Shown here piece by piece: positions 1 to 6,031 of a DNA stretch of 14,068 nucleotides. A program made the translations under genes and the position numbers. The notes below the pieces were generated by a model, which worked only from the letters and a program-made list of their open reading frames with translations, searched no databases and had not been told where the DNA came from. Position 1 is the stretch's first letter. The number at the start of each line of letters is the position of its first letter. This DNA comes from Erythrobacter sp. UBA2510 (GTDB taxonomy: Bacteria > Pseudomonadota > Alphaproteobacteria > Sphingomonadales > Sphingomonadaceae), in the NCBI GenBank assembly GCA_002341345.1, contig DDNW01000106.1, positions 2,432 to 16,499 on the forward strand, read 5' to 3'.

Positions 1-1
1 T

Positions 2-46
2 TGGTGCCGGCTAGAGGATTCGAACCCCTGGCCTGATGATTACAAA
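2..46 (-). other. Attachment-site half: 3' half of tRNA-Thr(UGU)
   Basis: Read on the minus strand, this gives a canonical tRNA 3' half: anticodon loop TTTGTAA (40-46, anticodon UGU), anticodon 3' strand TCATC, a five-base variable loop, T stem AGGGG/CCTCT around TTCGAAT, acceptor strand AGCCGGC, discriminator A and encoded CCA (2-4). The matching 5' half is missing: the bases just beyond the loop do not pair with TCATC (GATGA would be needed), and no D arm follows. Homology breaking at the anticodon loop next to an integrase gene is the usual footprint of a tyrosine integrase that uses a tRNA gene. I infer this is the displaced half-site (att core) of an element lying to the right. The tRNA identity rests on the loop sequence alone. 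Confidence 0.68.
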
Positions 47-207
47 TAATGACTGAAGGAGTGCAGCCTGTTCATCAGGGTATGATTTCCATGGAAAATC
101 CACAGTAAGTATATGGCACCATGACATATTGTGTTTCGATAAGATCATTCTATATATTGCTAAATCATACTCTGTAGCTTACTATTATCTTATTGCTGGA
201 GGGCTAG
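47..207. other. Integrase-proximal att arm region with inverted repeats
   Basis: This AT-rich stretch between the tRNA fragment and the integrase has no convincing gene. It contains a perfect 12-bp palindrome, TTTCCATGGAAA (86-97). TCATCAGG (72-79) is the inverse of CCTGATGA (32-39) inside the tRNA half. GGCACCA (115-121) is the inverse of TGGTGCC (2-8) at the tRNA end. Such sites could be integrase or excisionase arm-binding sites, but the repeats are short and the role is inferred. The integrase promoter presumably lies here. Confidence 0.35.
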
Positions 208-1524
208 GTGAGCCGTTGCAGACTGACAAAAACGGTAGTCGATGCAGCATCTCCTCGTTGCAAGGGAGACCTCTACATTTGGGATTTTGGAAGCGGTGCG
301 GTTTCAGGGTTTGGCCTGAAGGTTACGCCGAAGGGATCAAAGATCTTTTGCTTCCAGTTTCGAGGCCCAAACCTTCGACATGACCGAAGGTATCGTATCG
401 GCAAATTTGGCGATTGGACGGTGGACCAGGCGCGTCAAAGAGCTCGCACATTGAGGCAGATGGTAGATGCCGGGGTTGACCCTATTGAGCATGAGAAAGC
501 GATTGCGAGGGCTGCAGAGCAGGAAAGATTAGAAGCTGCCGACAGGGCGTTCAATTATGTCGCTGACATGTGGTTTGAAGAGTATAGGTCAGAGCCTCGC
601 TCTAGGGGAACCAGGCAGGGCCAGTTGCGAAGCGAAAATACGCTGCGAATGGTTCGACCAGCAATCCGTCGAATGAAGGAAGAGTTCGGAAATCGGCGTA
701 TTGACGAGATCGACGAACTGTCAATCGAACAGGCAATCAAGAGTATTCCAGCAAATCAACTTGCCACGCGCAAGAACCTCTTTTCCACTGCTCGGATCCT
801 ATGGAAATGGGCGCACAGACGTCGGCTGGTCGCGGAAGATCCTTTCGCTCGTCTTGAAGCGCCAGCTGCGCCGCCAGCGAGGGACAGAGTCTTGACAGAT
901 GTAGAGCTGGCCGTGGTCTGGCGTGCTACACGGAAGCTAGAATACCCTTGGGCACCATTTTATCGATTGCTGGTCCTGACGGGACAGCGTCTTACTGAAG
1001 TGGCAGCCATGACATGGTCGGAACTCGATAGGATGGACGCGATGTGGCGCATCGAGGCGGGCCGAACAAAGAACGGGCTTCCCAACCTCGTGCCTTTGTC
1101 AAAAGCGGCAATGGCTGAGCTTGACGCAATGATTCCCCATAGAAGTTGGCCATCAGATGGGCTGGTGTTCTCGACCAATGGAATTAGTCCGGTAGCAGGC
1201 TTTTCCAGTGCTAAGCGTCAGCTCGATGTAGCGATCGATCAGATTGCACTCGAAGAGGGTTTGAGGTCCTTGGCACATTGGAGGGTGCACGATCTGCGTC
1301 GGACAATGGCGACCGGTTTCCAGCGTCTTGGCGTCAGGCTGGAAGTAACCGAGGCGGCTCTCAATCACACAAGTGGCAGCCGTAGCGGGATAGCTGGTGT
1401 CTATCAGCGATACGATTTTGCATCCGAAAAGAGAGCGGCATTCGATGATTGGAGCGGACACGTCCAGTCACTGGTACGGCCTAGGGCAGTAGAGCTAAAT
1501 CAGTTTCATATCGAGGGAGGCTGA
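208..1524 (+). CDS. int: Tyrosine recombinase / site-specific integrase (P4-type, DUF4102 N-terminus)
   Basis: This 438-residue tyrosine recombinase probably inserts and excises the element at the tRNA-Thr gene. The GTG start at 208 follows GGAGGG (198-203) with a 4-base gap. The N-terminal ~90 residues resemble the DUF4102 arm-binding domain of P4-type integrases, residues ~110-215 are the core-binding SAM-like domain, and ~228-415 are catalytic. The catalytic set is visible: Arg261 in LTGQRLTEVA, Lys288 in RTKNG, His361 and Arg364 in HDLRRT, His387 in LNHTSG, and nucleophile Tyr399 in GVYQRYDF. Length and residues are normal, so it looks intact. It reads away from the tRNA half-site about 160 bp to its left. 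The family call is firm; the target tRNA is inferred from position. Confidence 0.94.
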   Translation: MSRCRLTKTVVDAASPRCKGDLYIWDFGSGAVSGFGLKVTPKGSKIFCFQFRGPNLRHDRRYRIGKFGDWTVDQARQRARTLRQMVDAGVDPIEHEKAIARAAEQERLEAADRAFNYVADMWFEEYRSEPRSRGTRQGQLRSENTLRMVRPAIRRMKEEFGNRRIDEIDELSIEQAIKSIPANQLATRKNLFSTARILWKWAHRRRLVAEDPFARLEAPAAPPARDRVLTDVELAVVWRATRKLEYPWAPFYRLLVLTGQRLTEVAAMTWSELDRMDAMWRIEAGRTKNGLPNLVPLSKAAMAELDAMIPHRSWPSDGLVFSTNGISPVAGFSSAKRQLDVAIDQIALEEGLRSLAHWRVHDLRRTMATGFQRLGVRLEVTEAALNHTSGSRSGIAGVYQRYDFASEKRAAFDDWSGHVQSLVRPRAVELNQFHIEGG

Positions 1525-1582
1525 TAATGAGTCTGCCATACTGTCCGAAATTTGGGGTCGCCAATTCGGCAGATAAGATCTG

Positions 1583-1933
1583 ATGAAAACCGCTTCTCAC
1601 TTCACTTATTTTGGGCCGGGCCGGATCGTCATTAGTCGAGGTTCACCGCGCGGAGTTCCAGCCGGTTATCGCATCTACCGTGCGCTTGCTCCTCAAAGCC
1701 GGGACATGCTTATGATGAGTTTCGCAGACTTCGAAAGAGCCTACACGACCCAACTCAGTAGGCTGGATCCAAACGACATTTGGTTCGATCTGCATCGTCT
1801 TGCAGGAGGCGCGGAGCCCGTTCTTCAGTGCTTCGAAAAGCCTCCAATCGACGAGACTAATTTCTGCCATCGCCGGATGGTCGCAGAATGGTTCGAGAAG
1901 TCATTGGATGTGAAGGTATCAGAGCTGGAATAG
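1583..1933 (+). CDS. Small protein with DUF488-like C-terminal motif, function unknown
   Basis: This 116-residue protein follows the integrase by 58 bp and precedes the next gene by 4 bp, so those two are probably cotranscribed. The C-terminal half carries a pattern like DUF488 family proteins: LQCFEKPP (81-88), then FCHRRMVAEWFE (94-105), with Cys83, Glu85, Cys95, His96 and Arg97/98 as candidate functional residues. The N-terminal half is short and lacks the usual DUF488 opening, so this is either a divergent small member or a distinct phage-type family sharing the Cys-Phe-Glu...Cys-His-Arg signature. No signal peptide or membrane segment is seen. The Shine-Dalgarno is weak, so a downstream start is possible. 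No biochemical role can be given. Confidence 0.72.
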   Translation: MKTASHFTYFGPGRIVISRGSPRGVPAGYRIYRALAPQSRDMLMMSFADFERAYTTQLSRLDPNDIWFDLHRLAGGAEPVLQCFEKPPIDETNFCHRRMVAEWFEKSLDVKVSELE

Positions 1934-1937
1934 GCGA

Positions 1938-2456
1938 ATGGCTCGCGCCGATGATCGAGCAGCACGGCTAAACCAGCGCGCCTTGCGAGCAGCTAAGGGC
2001 TTTGAGGTAGAACCTGAGGAGGCGCTCGCGGCACTGCTCAGGTCAGAAGTTCCGATCGAACACAACACGCGTATGGCTATCGCTGACCTGTTCGACCGTT
2101 GTGACGGGGTTCAGGCCAAGATCGTCGGAAATGCTTCTGCCAAGCGGCACATCGTGAAGCTGCTTGCGCTTCAAGAGAAGCTTAGGATTGGGCGAGAGCT
2201 TAAAAGGCTGATCGCAGGCGGATTTACACGGGAGCATGCCAAAGAAGCGCTCAAAGGCATGTCAGGCACTCCTCGAGGTGCATCACCTTCCTACGCAGAT
2301 AAGGCGATTATCTATGCTGATCGCGTTGATGCTTGGCTTGAATTGAGCGTCCAAGCGCCGGTTTGGCCAAGGGAGAAGGTCGCACAAAAACAGGAGCAGC
2401 TTGAACTAATGTTTCATCGCATGGAAGCCATGGGCTCGCCGCTCGACCGCAGATAG
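1938..2456 (+). CDS. Hypothetical protein of the integrated element
   Basis: I do not recognise this 172-residue protein. It starts with ATG four bases after the previous stop, suggesting translational coupling. It is charged, predicted largely helical, soluble, and without signal peptide or membrane segments. The N-terminal ~35 residues are rich in Arg and Ala, the middle (about 60-110) is a Lys/Arg-rich helical stretch containing ELKRLIAGGFTREHAKEALK, and the C-terminus (about 125-165) has aromatic residues followed by a Gln/Glu-rich helix. Basic helices suggest nucleic-acid or protein binding, but no family motif supports a function. Codon use matches the neighbouring element genes and differs from the GC-rich nitrate genes. 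Confidence 0.65.
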   Translation: MARADDRAARLNQRALRAAKGFEVEPEEALAALLRSEVPIEHNTRMAIADLFDRCDGVQAKIVGNASAKRHIVKLLALQEKLRIGRELKRLIAGGFTREHAKEALKGMSGTPRGASPSYADKAIIYADRVDAWLELSVQAPVWPREKVAQKQEQLELMFHRMEAMGSPLDRR

Positions 2457-2530
2457 GCAGCTTCAGATCGGCGCTCATTGCGCTGCATCTCAAATGAGCG
2501 GTTCACAGCTCGGACTGCATATATGTGATT

Positions 2531-2556
2531 TGCCAGTAACGAAGAGGGTACTGGCA
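2531..2556 (+). promoter_or_regulatory. Inverted repeat framing the ribosome-binding site of the AlpA-like gene
   Basis: TGCCAGTA (2531-2538) and TACTGGCA (2549-2556) are perfect 8-bp inverted arms separated by 10 bases that hold the Shine-Dalgarno GAAGAGGG. The right arm ends on the A of the ATG at 2556. As RNA, the ribosome-binding site would sit in the loop with the start codon at the stem. As DNA, it is a 26-bp dyad suited to a dimeric regulator. Either way it could control the AlpA-like gene and the overlapping replication gene. The repeat is seen directly; the role is inferred. Confidence 0.5.
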
Positions 2557-2798
2557 TGAACGATAAGAACAGAAACCCAGCTGGCGACATGCTGCTAACT
2601 CCTGAGCAGGCAGAGGCTGAAACTGGCTACAGCAAGCGTACACTCGCCAACAAACGGTGCGATGGCAGCGGTCCTCCGTTCTTCAGAATGGGCCGTTTGA
2701 TTCGATATTCGAGGCAAGACATTCATAAGTGGATGCGCTCGCGCCGTTACAGGTCAACGAGTGAGGCGTCAGCGGACAACAAGTCGGAGCTTGTATGA
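2556..2798 (+). CDS. AlpA/excisionase-like winged-helix DNA-binding protein
   Basis: This 80-residue protein has the MerR-like winged-helix fold used by AlpA regulators and excisionases. Residues ~13-34 (LLTPEQAEAETGYSKRTLAN) form the helix-turn-helix, and ~40-60 (PPFFRMGRLIRYSRQDIHKW) match the wing and following helix typical of this family. In phages and islands such proteins activate the integrase or act as recombination directionality factors, so it is the best excisionase candidate here. GAAGAGGG just before the ATG supports this start. Its stop overlaps the next start in ATGA (2795-2798), implying coupled translation with the replication protein. The C-terminal 20 residues look unstructured. 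Confidence 0.85.
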   Translation: MNDKNRNPAGDMLLTPEQAEAETGYSKRTLANKRCDGSGPPFFRMGRLIRYSRQDIHKWMRSRRYRSTSEASADNKSELV

Positions 2799-3700
2799 GC
2801 TTCCATTTGGCCAAAGCTGTTTGGGATTTGCGAATCCCTTCGACAGAAAAGATAGTCCTGATGTGCCTTGCGGAGCATGCCAATGAGGACGCCGAGTGCT
2901 GGCCTTCCGTTTCGACCATTTCCTGCAAATCCAGTAAGAGCGTGAGGACCGTGCAGGGCGCGCTCAAGAAGTTACGAGAACTAGGCTATTTCCAAATAAG
3001 GGACCATGTTGGGGGGAGGCGTACGTACCGATTGGACAAACGCAAAATCTGCGCCCCCGCAGAATCTGCACGAAACCCCCGCAGAAAATGCGTTGAACCC
3101 CAGCAAAATCTGCGCCCAAATAGATCAGGAACAGAAAAGGAAGAAATCAATAATAGATCAGATGTGTGTACGGCACATGCGAGGGATAAGTCTAAGCCCG
3201 AGACCTTTCCTCGCTTTGATTGGTGTCCAGAATGGCTCTGGCTCGATTTTCTGGAAAACCGGCGTCGCAAGAATATGGCCAATACGGCTACGGCCCACAT
3301 CAGGCTCAGGGATGATCTCAATCGCTGGGCGACTGAGGCATGGCCTAGGCTGCGTTTGCTAGAGTACGCAACCGCGAAAGGCTGGGCCAGCATCAACCCA
3401 CCAGATGAAGACGACTACGACGGGGAGCGCAGGGGTGGAAGCCGAAACAAGGCGCACAGTCGCGATGCCAGCCGTGAGTACGGAGACGGACTTGAGAGAG
3501 CGTTATATGCGTCATCAGCTAATGGCGGAACCGTGTTCGATGTTTCGGCGAATGGACAATGTGTCATCGATGGCGATCGACTGGTTCCGAAGACTCCCTC
3601 CAGCAGACCGACTTCCAGGCAACCCCAGACAACCGACGAAGTATATGAAATCCCCATTCCGCCTTCGCGCGCGCGCGTAGCAGTTGACTTATTTGACTAG
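2795..3700 (+). CDS. Winged-helix replication-initiator-like protein (lambda O-like organisation)
   Basis: This 301-residue protein begins at an ATGA overlap with the upstream gene. Residues ~17-80 form an HTH_36-type winged helix: STEKIVLMCLAEHANEDAECWPS, then a recognition region around SKSVRTVQGALKKLRELGYF, then a wing GGRRTYRL. This domain is common in phage and plasmid replication proteins. Residues ~82-135 are a polar linker encoded by DNA that carries four repeated motifs. Residues ~138-200 (from RFDWCPEWLWLDFLENRR to AKGWASINP) resemble the C-terminal domains of phage DnaD/DnaT-like and O-type proteins that recruit the replisome. The last 100 residues are low complexity. Function is inferred from domain order and the internal repeats; a transcriptional regulator is the alternative. 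Confidence 0.72.
   Translation: MSFHLAKAVWDLRIPSTEKIVLMCLAEHANEDAECWPSVSTISCKSSKSVRTVQGALKKLRELGYFQIRDHVGGRRTYRLDKRKICAPAESARNPRRKCVEPQQNLRPNRSGTEKEEINNRSDVCTAHARDKSKPETFPRFDWCPEWLWLDFLENRRRKNMANTATAHIRLRDDLNRWATEAWPRLRLLEYATAKGWASINPPDEDDYDGERRGGSRNKAHSRDASREYGDGLERALYASSANGGTVFDVSANGQCVIDGDRLVPKTPSSRPTSRQPQTTDEVYEIPIPPSRARVAVDLFD
3042..3114 (+). repeat. Four iteron-like quasi-palindromes inside the replication gene (candidate origin)
   Basis: Four 12-base units lie in one 73-bp stretch: GCAAAATCTGCG (3042-3053), GCAGAATCTGCA (3059-3070), GCAGAAAATGCG (3081-3092) and GCAAAATCTGCG (3103-3114). Start-to-start spacings are 17, 22 and 22 bp. The second contains a perfect dyad, GCAGA-A-TCTGC, and the others are one-sided variants of it. 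Each of units 2-4 is preceded by a C-rich run. The encoded residues (83-108) are not themselves a tidy amino-acid repeat, which suggests selection on DNA. Lambda ori has the same plan: dyad iterons in the linker-coding part of gene O, followed by an AT-rich segment. Confidence 0.62.
3115..3161 (+). other. AT-rich segment with direct repeats next to the iterons (possible unwinding element)
   Basis: Immediately after the last iteron the DNA becomes purine- and AT-rich on the plus strand. It is bounded by two copies of ATAGATCAG (3120-3128 and 3153-3161), 33 bp apart, about three helical turns. In origins of the lambda O type, the strand-opening region sits on this side of the iterons. The repeats and composition are seen directly; the unwinding role is inferred. 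It is translated as part of the replication-type protein. Confidence 0.42.
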
Positions 3701-4005
3701 GTCACGTGTGTTTGTCTCACCTTCTAACAATCAATCACCAGGCGTTGAAGAATATATTTATAAATTTCAATAACTTCAGCCTCTATTTTCGGGTGCTGTA
3801 GAGACTATGCAGGTAATAGTAAGGGATTACGAGAATTTGACCTGCCTGAAGCTCAAATCATAGCCTCGTTGAAGGACACGAAACTAGTCAAGCTGAGCGA
3901 TCATCTGCCAGACCGCTCAATGTATACCATGATTGGTTCAAAGCACGAATATCCGACAACCAATACGCGTTCACGGCTTGCCAAACGCCTATGGTGCAGC
4001 GCAAT
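3701..4005. other. AT-rich junction between the integrated element and the nitrate cluster
   Basis: About 300 bp without a supported gene. The left part (3740-3780) is very AT-rich. A plus-strand frame stays open from about 3764 to the TGA at 4007-4009 (some 80 codons), but it has no good start codon or ribosome-binding site and no family I recognise; it may be the tail of a decayed gene. I found no copy of the tRNA-Thr half-site and no clear terminator after the replication gene. The nasT promoter should lie here, but I could not pick out convincing -35/-10 boxes. Confidence 0.5.
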
Positions 4006-4593
4006 ATGACGGCGATGCGCATCGTAATCGTCGACGAAAATGCGGGCCGTGCCTCGATTATAGAAGAGGGGCTGTCGCAACTTCCCGGGGGGGAGGTGTT
4101 CGTCCTTACCGAAAGGCGCGCCTTGATGCAGAGCATCCAGGAAATCGAGCCGGACATCGTGCTGATCGATCTGGGCAACCCGTCGCGCGACGTGCTCGAG
4201 GAATACTTCACCGTCAGCCGCGCGCTCGCGCGCCCGATCGCGATGTTCGTCGACGAAAGCGACGACGATGCCATCGCCGCCTCCATCGATGCCGGGGTCT
4301 CCGCCTATGTCGTGAACGGCCTGGCCAGCCACCGGATCAAGTCGGTGCTCGACCTCGCGGTGCGGCGGTTCGAGGCCTTTTCACGGCTACAATCCGATCT
4401 GGCCGAGGCACGCGGTAAGCTGGCCGAGCGCGACATGGTCGACAAGGCCAAGCGCATCATCATGGACAGCAAGGGCGTATCCGAACCCGAAGCCTATTCC
4501 GAACTACGCCGCAAGGCGATGTCGTCGAGCAAGCGGATCGCCCAAATCGCGGAGGCGGTCGTTACCGCCCACGAATTGCTGGGGGAGAATTGA
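4006..4593 (+). CDS. nasT: NasT: ANTAR-domain transcription antiterminator for nitrate assimilation
   Basis: NasT (195 residues from this ATG) binds paired hexaloop hairpins in leader RNAs and prevents terminator formation. Residues ~4-125 form a receiver-like domain opening MRIVIVDEN, with Asp55 at the phospho-acceptor position. The usual conserved Lys is replaced by Asn104 (AYVVNGL), as expected for a pseudo-receiver controlled by a partner protein rather than a kinase. Residues ~130-140 are a helical linker, and ~137-192 are the ANTAR RNA-binding domain (VDKAKRIIMDSKGVSEPEAY, LRRKAMSSSKRIAQIAEAV). Its targets appear to be the leaders before nrtA and nirB. ATGs at 3991, 4006 and 4015 are all possible and none has a clear Shine-Dalgarno; 4015 would start directly at the domain. 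nasS follows after 3 bases. Confidence 0.93.
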   Translation: MTAMRIVIVDENAGRASIIEEGLSQLPGGEVFVLTERRALMQSIQEIEPDIVLIDLGNPSRDVLEEYFTVSRALARPIAMFVDESDDDAIAASIDAGVSAYVVNGLASHRIKSVLDLAVRRFEAFSRLQSDLAEARGKLAERDMVDKAKRIIMDSKGVSEPEAYSELRRKAMSSSKRIAQIAEAVVTAHELLGEN

Positions 4594-4596
4594 AAC

Positions 4597-5808
4597 TTGG
4601 CCAATCGCGAACTCATTATTGGCTTCCTGCCGCTGGTCGATGCCTGCCTGCCGATCCTCGCGCAGGAGCACGGTTTCGCGGAGGACGAAGGGCTGACCCT
4701 GACCTTTGTCAAGGACGTCAGCTGGGCGACGGTGCTCGACCGCCTGCTCTACGGCCATACCGATGCTGCGCATATGCTGGCGCCGCTGGCTATCGCCACG
4801 ACACTGGGGCGGGGGCGGCCCGCGCAACCGCTCGTCGCGCCCTTCGTGCTGGGCCTCAACGGCAATGCGATAACCTTGCGAAAGGACCTCGCTGCGCAGG
4901 TAACCACGCCGGGTACCTATGGCGACCCGGCGCAGGTCGGCGCGGCCTTGCGCGAGGTCGCGCTCGCGGCCCGCAAAACCGGCAAGCCGTTGCGACTGGG
5001 CGTCGTTCACCGCTACTCATCGCATAACTACAAGCTGCGCTACTGGTTGGCCGCTTGCGGTATCCGTCCAGACGAGGATGTCGAGATCCTGACCGTCCCG
5101 CCGCCCTTCGTCGCGGATGCGATGGAATCGGGGGAAATTGACGGCGCATGCGTGGGCGAACCCTGGAACAGCGTCTGCGTCGAGCGCGACGTCGGCACGA
5201 TCGTGCTGGCCACTGCACAGATCTGGCGACGCGGGGTGGAGAAGGTGCTGGCCATGCGTGAGCCGGTGCTGGACGAAAAGCGATCCGAGTTTGAGGCATT
5301 GATCCGGGCGATGCGCCGCGCCGGGCAGCACTTCGTCAACCCGACCAATAACCAGCTCAACGCCCGCATTCTGGCCTCGCCAGCCTATCTCAACGCCAGC
5401 GAGGGATTGATCGGGGCGGCGATATCTGATCGCCTGACGCTCCTGCATCATGCCAATCCGGTACATTTCCCGGATTTCATGTTCCAGTATTCCGAAGCGG
5501 CGAACTTCCCTTGGATCAGCCAGGCCGCGTGGATCTATTCGCAGATGGTGCGTTGGGATCATTTGCAGTTCGATCCCGTCGATGCCGCCAAATCGGCTGC
5601 CGTATTCCGCCCGGACGTCTATCGCAGTGCCCTTTCTGCGACCGGCGACGATTTGCCTTCGGCCAATTCCAAGGTCGAGGGAAGTGTAATCGGGGCGACC
5701 CAGGTCGGCACAAATCAGGGGTCTATAACCCTGTCTAAAAACAGTTTTTTTGATGGACGCCAGTTCGATCCGGACAGGGTCGAAGACTATCTCGCGCAGC
5801 TACCATGA
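4597..5808 (+). CDS. nasS: NasS: cytosolic nitrate/nitrite sensor that controls NasT
   Basis: NasS (403 residues) belongs to the NrtA/CmpA nitrate-binding fold but lacks a signal peptide, as expected for the cytoplasmic sensor. In characterised NasST systems it sequesters NasT until nitrate or nitrite binds. The start is TTG at 4597, three bases after the nasT stop, with GGGGGAGA (4581-4588) correctly spaced. The protein reads MANRELIIGFLPLVDACLPI from the first residue. Ligand-fold motifs shared with NrtA downstream are LNGNAITL (87-94), HNYKLRYW (143-150) and VGEPWN (186-191). Tight coupling with nasT supports a stoichiometric complex. The last ~60 residues are more variable. A periplasmic binding protein is unlikely because there is no export signal. 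Confidence 0.9.
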   Translation: MANRELIIGFLPLVDACLPILAQEHGFAEDEGLTLTFVKDVSWATVLDRLLYGHTDAAHMLAPLAIATTLGRGRPAQPLVAPFVLGLNGNAITLRKDLAAQVTTPGTYGDPAQVGAALREVALAARKTGKPLRLGVVHRYSSHNYKLRYWLAACGIRPDEDVEILTVPPPFVADAMESGEIDGACVGEPWNSVCVERDVGTIVLATAQIWRRGVEKVLAMREPVLDEKRSEFEALIRAMRRAGQHFVNPTNNQLNARILASPAYLNASEGLIGAAISDRLTLLHHANPVHFPDFMFQYSEAANFPWISQAAWIYSQMVRWDHLQFDPVDAAKSAAVFRPDVYRSALSATGDDLPSANSKVEGSVIGATQVGTNQGSITLSKNSFFDGRQFDPDRVEDYLAQLP

Positions 5809-5823
5809 CGTGTTGTTTGATGG

Positions 5824-5871
5824 TGCGTTGCAAAAAAGCCTCTTTACGAGTGCCACCCGAATCGCTTATTT
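5824..5871 (+). promoter_or_regulatory. Putative nrtA promoter with upstream TGCRTTGCAAAA motif
   Basis: TGCGTTGCAAAA (5824-5835) is matched by TGCATTGCAAAA before nirB, 58 and 57 bases from the first leader hairpin. Between motif and hairpin, TTTACG (5843-5848) and TTATTT (5866-5871), 17 bp apart, could serve as weak -35 and -10 boxes. That would start the RNA near 5878, just before the leader hairpin. The motif match is direct; the boxes are inferred and weak. No sigma-54 -24/-12 element with correct spacing was found. Confidence 0.35.
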
Positions 5872-5883
5872 GGGTTCGTGAAC

Positions 5884-6000
5884 GGAGCTGGCACACCCGC
5901 TGAAGGGTGAGTTCGTCGGCTCCAATCAGTTTAAACATTGTGTGGCAACGTCGCCGCCCGATCTGGTTCGTTAAACGATCCAAGTCGAGGCGGCTTTTTT
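5884..6000 (+). ncRNA. NasT-responsive ANTAR antiterminator leader before nrtA
   Basis: Two hexaloop hairpins precede a terminator. P1 is CACCC-GCTGAA-GGGTG (5894-5909), which can sit on a longer outer stem GGAGC/GCTCC (5884-5888 with 5919-5923). P2 is GTGGC-AACGTC-GCCGC (5942-5957), with loop A1 and G4 as required by ANTAR proteins. P1 has G4 but G instead of A at loop position 1. The 3' arm of P2 is also the 5' arm of the terminator, so P2 and terminator exclude each other. Established ANTAR mechanism: NasT binding to P1-P2 holds the antiterminated form. The structure is seen in sequence; the NasT link follows from nasTS being adjacent. Confidence 0.85.
5953..6000 (+). terminator. Intrinsic terminator (attenuator) in the nrtA leader
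   Basis: GCCGCC (5953-5958) pairs with GGCGGC (5989-5994). The inner helix continues with CGAT against GTCG and TGGTTCGT (5964-5971) against ACGATCCA (5975-5982), with a TAA loop and a few mismatches. Six T residues follow (5995-6000). It ends 31 bases before the nrtA start, so it blocks nrtA unless P2 captures its left arm. The 16 bases GGCGGCTTTTTTGCGT recur exactly at the nirB leader. Confidence 0.88.
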
Positions 6001-6031
6001 GCGTTGTCCGTATGCTCGAAGGGGTTCGAAT

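Noticed and set aside
129..383. Small open frame at the start of the element
   Set aside because: It overlaps the integrase N-terminus in another frame and has no ribosome-binding site or family resemblance.
3042..3114. Iteron cluster as a CRISPR array
   Set aside because: The units are only 12 bases, unevenly spaced, imperfect, and inside a coding sequence; no cas genes are nearby.
3823..3840. Possible right att copy resembling the tRNA-side GATTACAAATAAT
   Set aside because: Only a few bases agree, and none of the T-arm or acceptor sequence is present.
3933..4418. Plus-strand open frame overlapping nasT
   Set aside because: It is a shifted reading of the nasT codons, extremely Arg-rich and without family features.
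5856..5874. Stem CCCGAAT / ATTTGGG as the first ANTAR hairpin
   Set aside because: The loop is five bases without the A1/G4 pattern, there is no counterpart in the nirB leader, and it would probably lie upstream of the transcript start.
5821..5898. Sigma-54 (-24/-12) promoter before nrtA
   Set aside because: GG and GC elements exist (for example TGGTGCGTTGC and TGGCACACCCGCTG), but the spacing or the -12 box is wrong, and the second lies inside the P1 hairpin.
5999..6031. Upstream TTG start for nrtA
   Set aside because: It would begin inside the terminator T run and add residues before a good lipoprotein signal; ATG 6032 has a proper ribosome-binding site.
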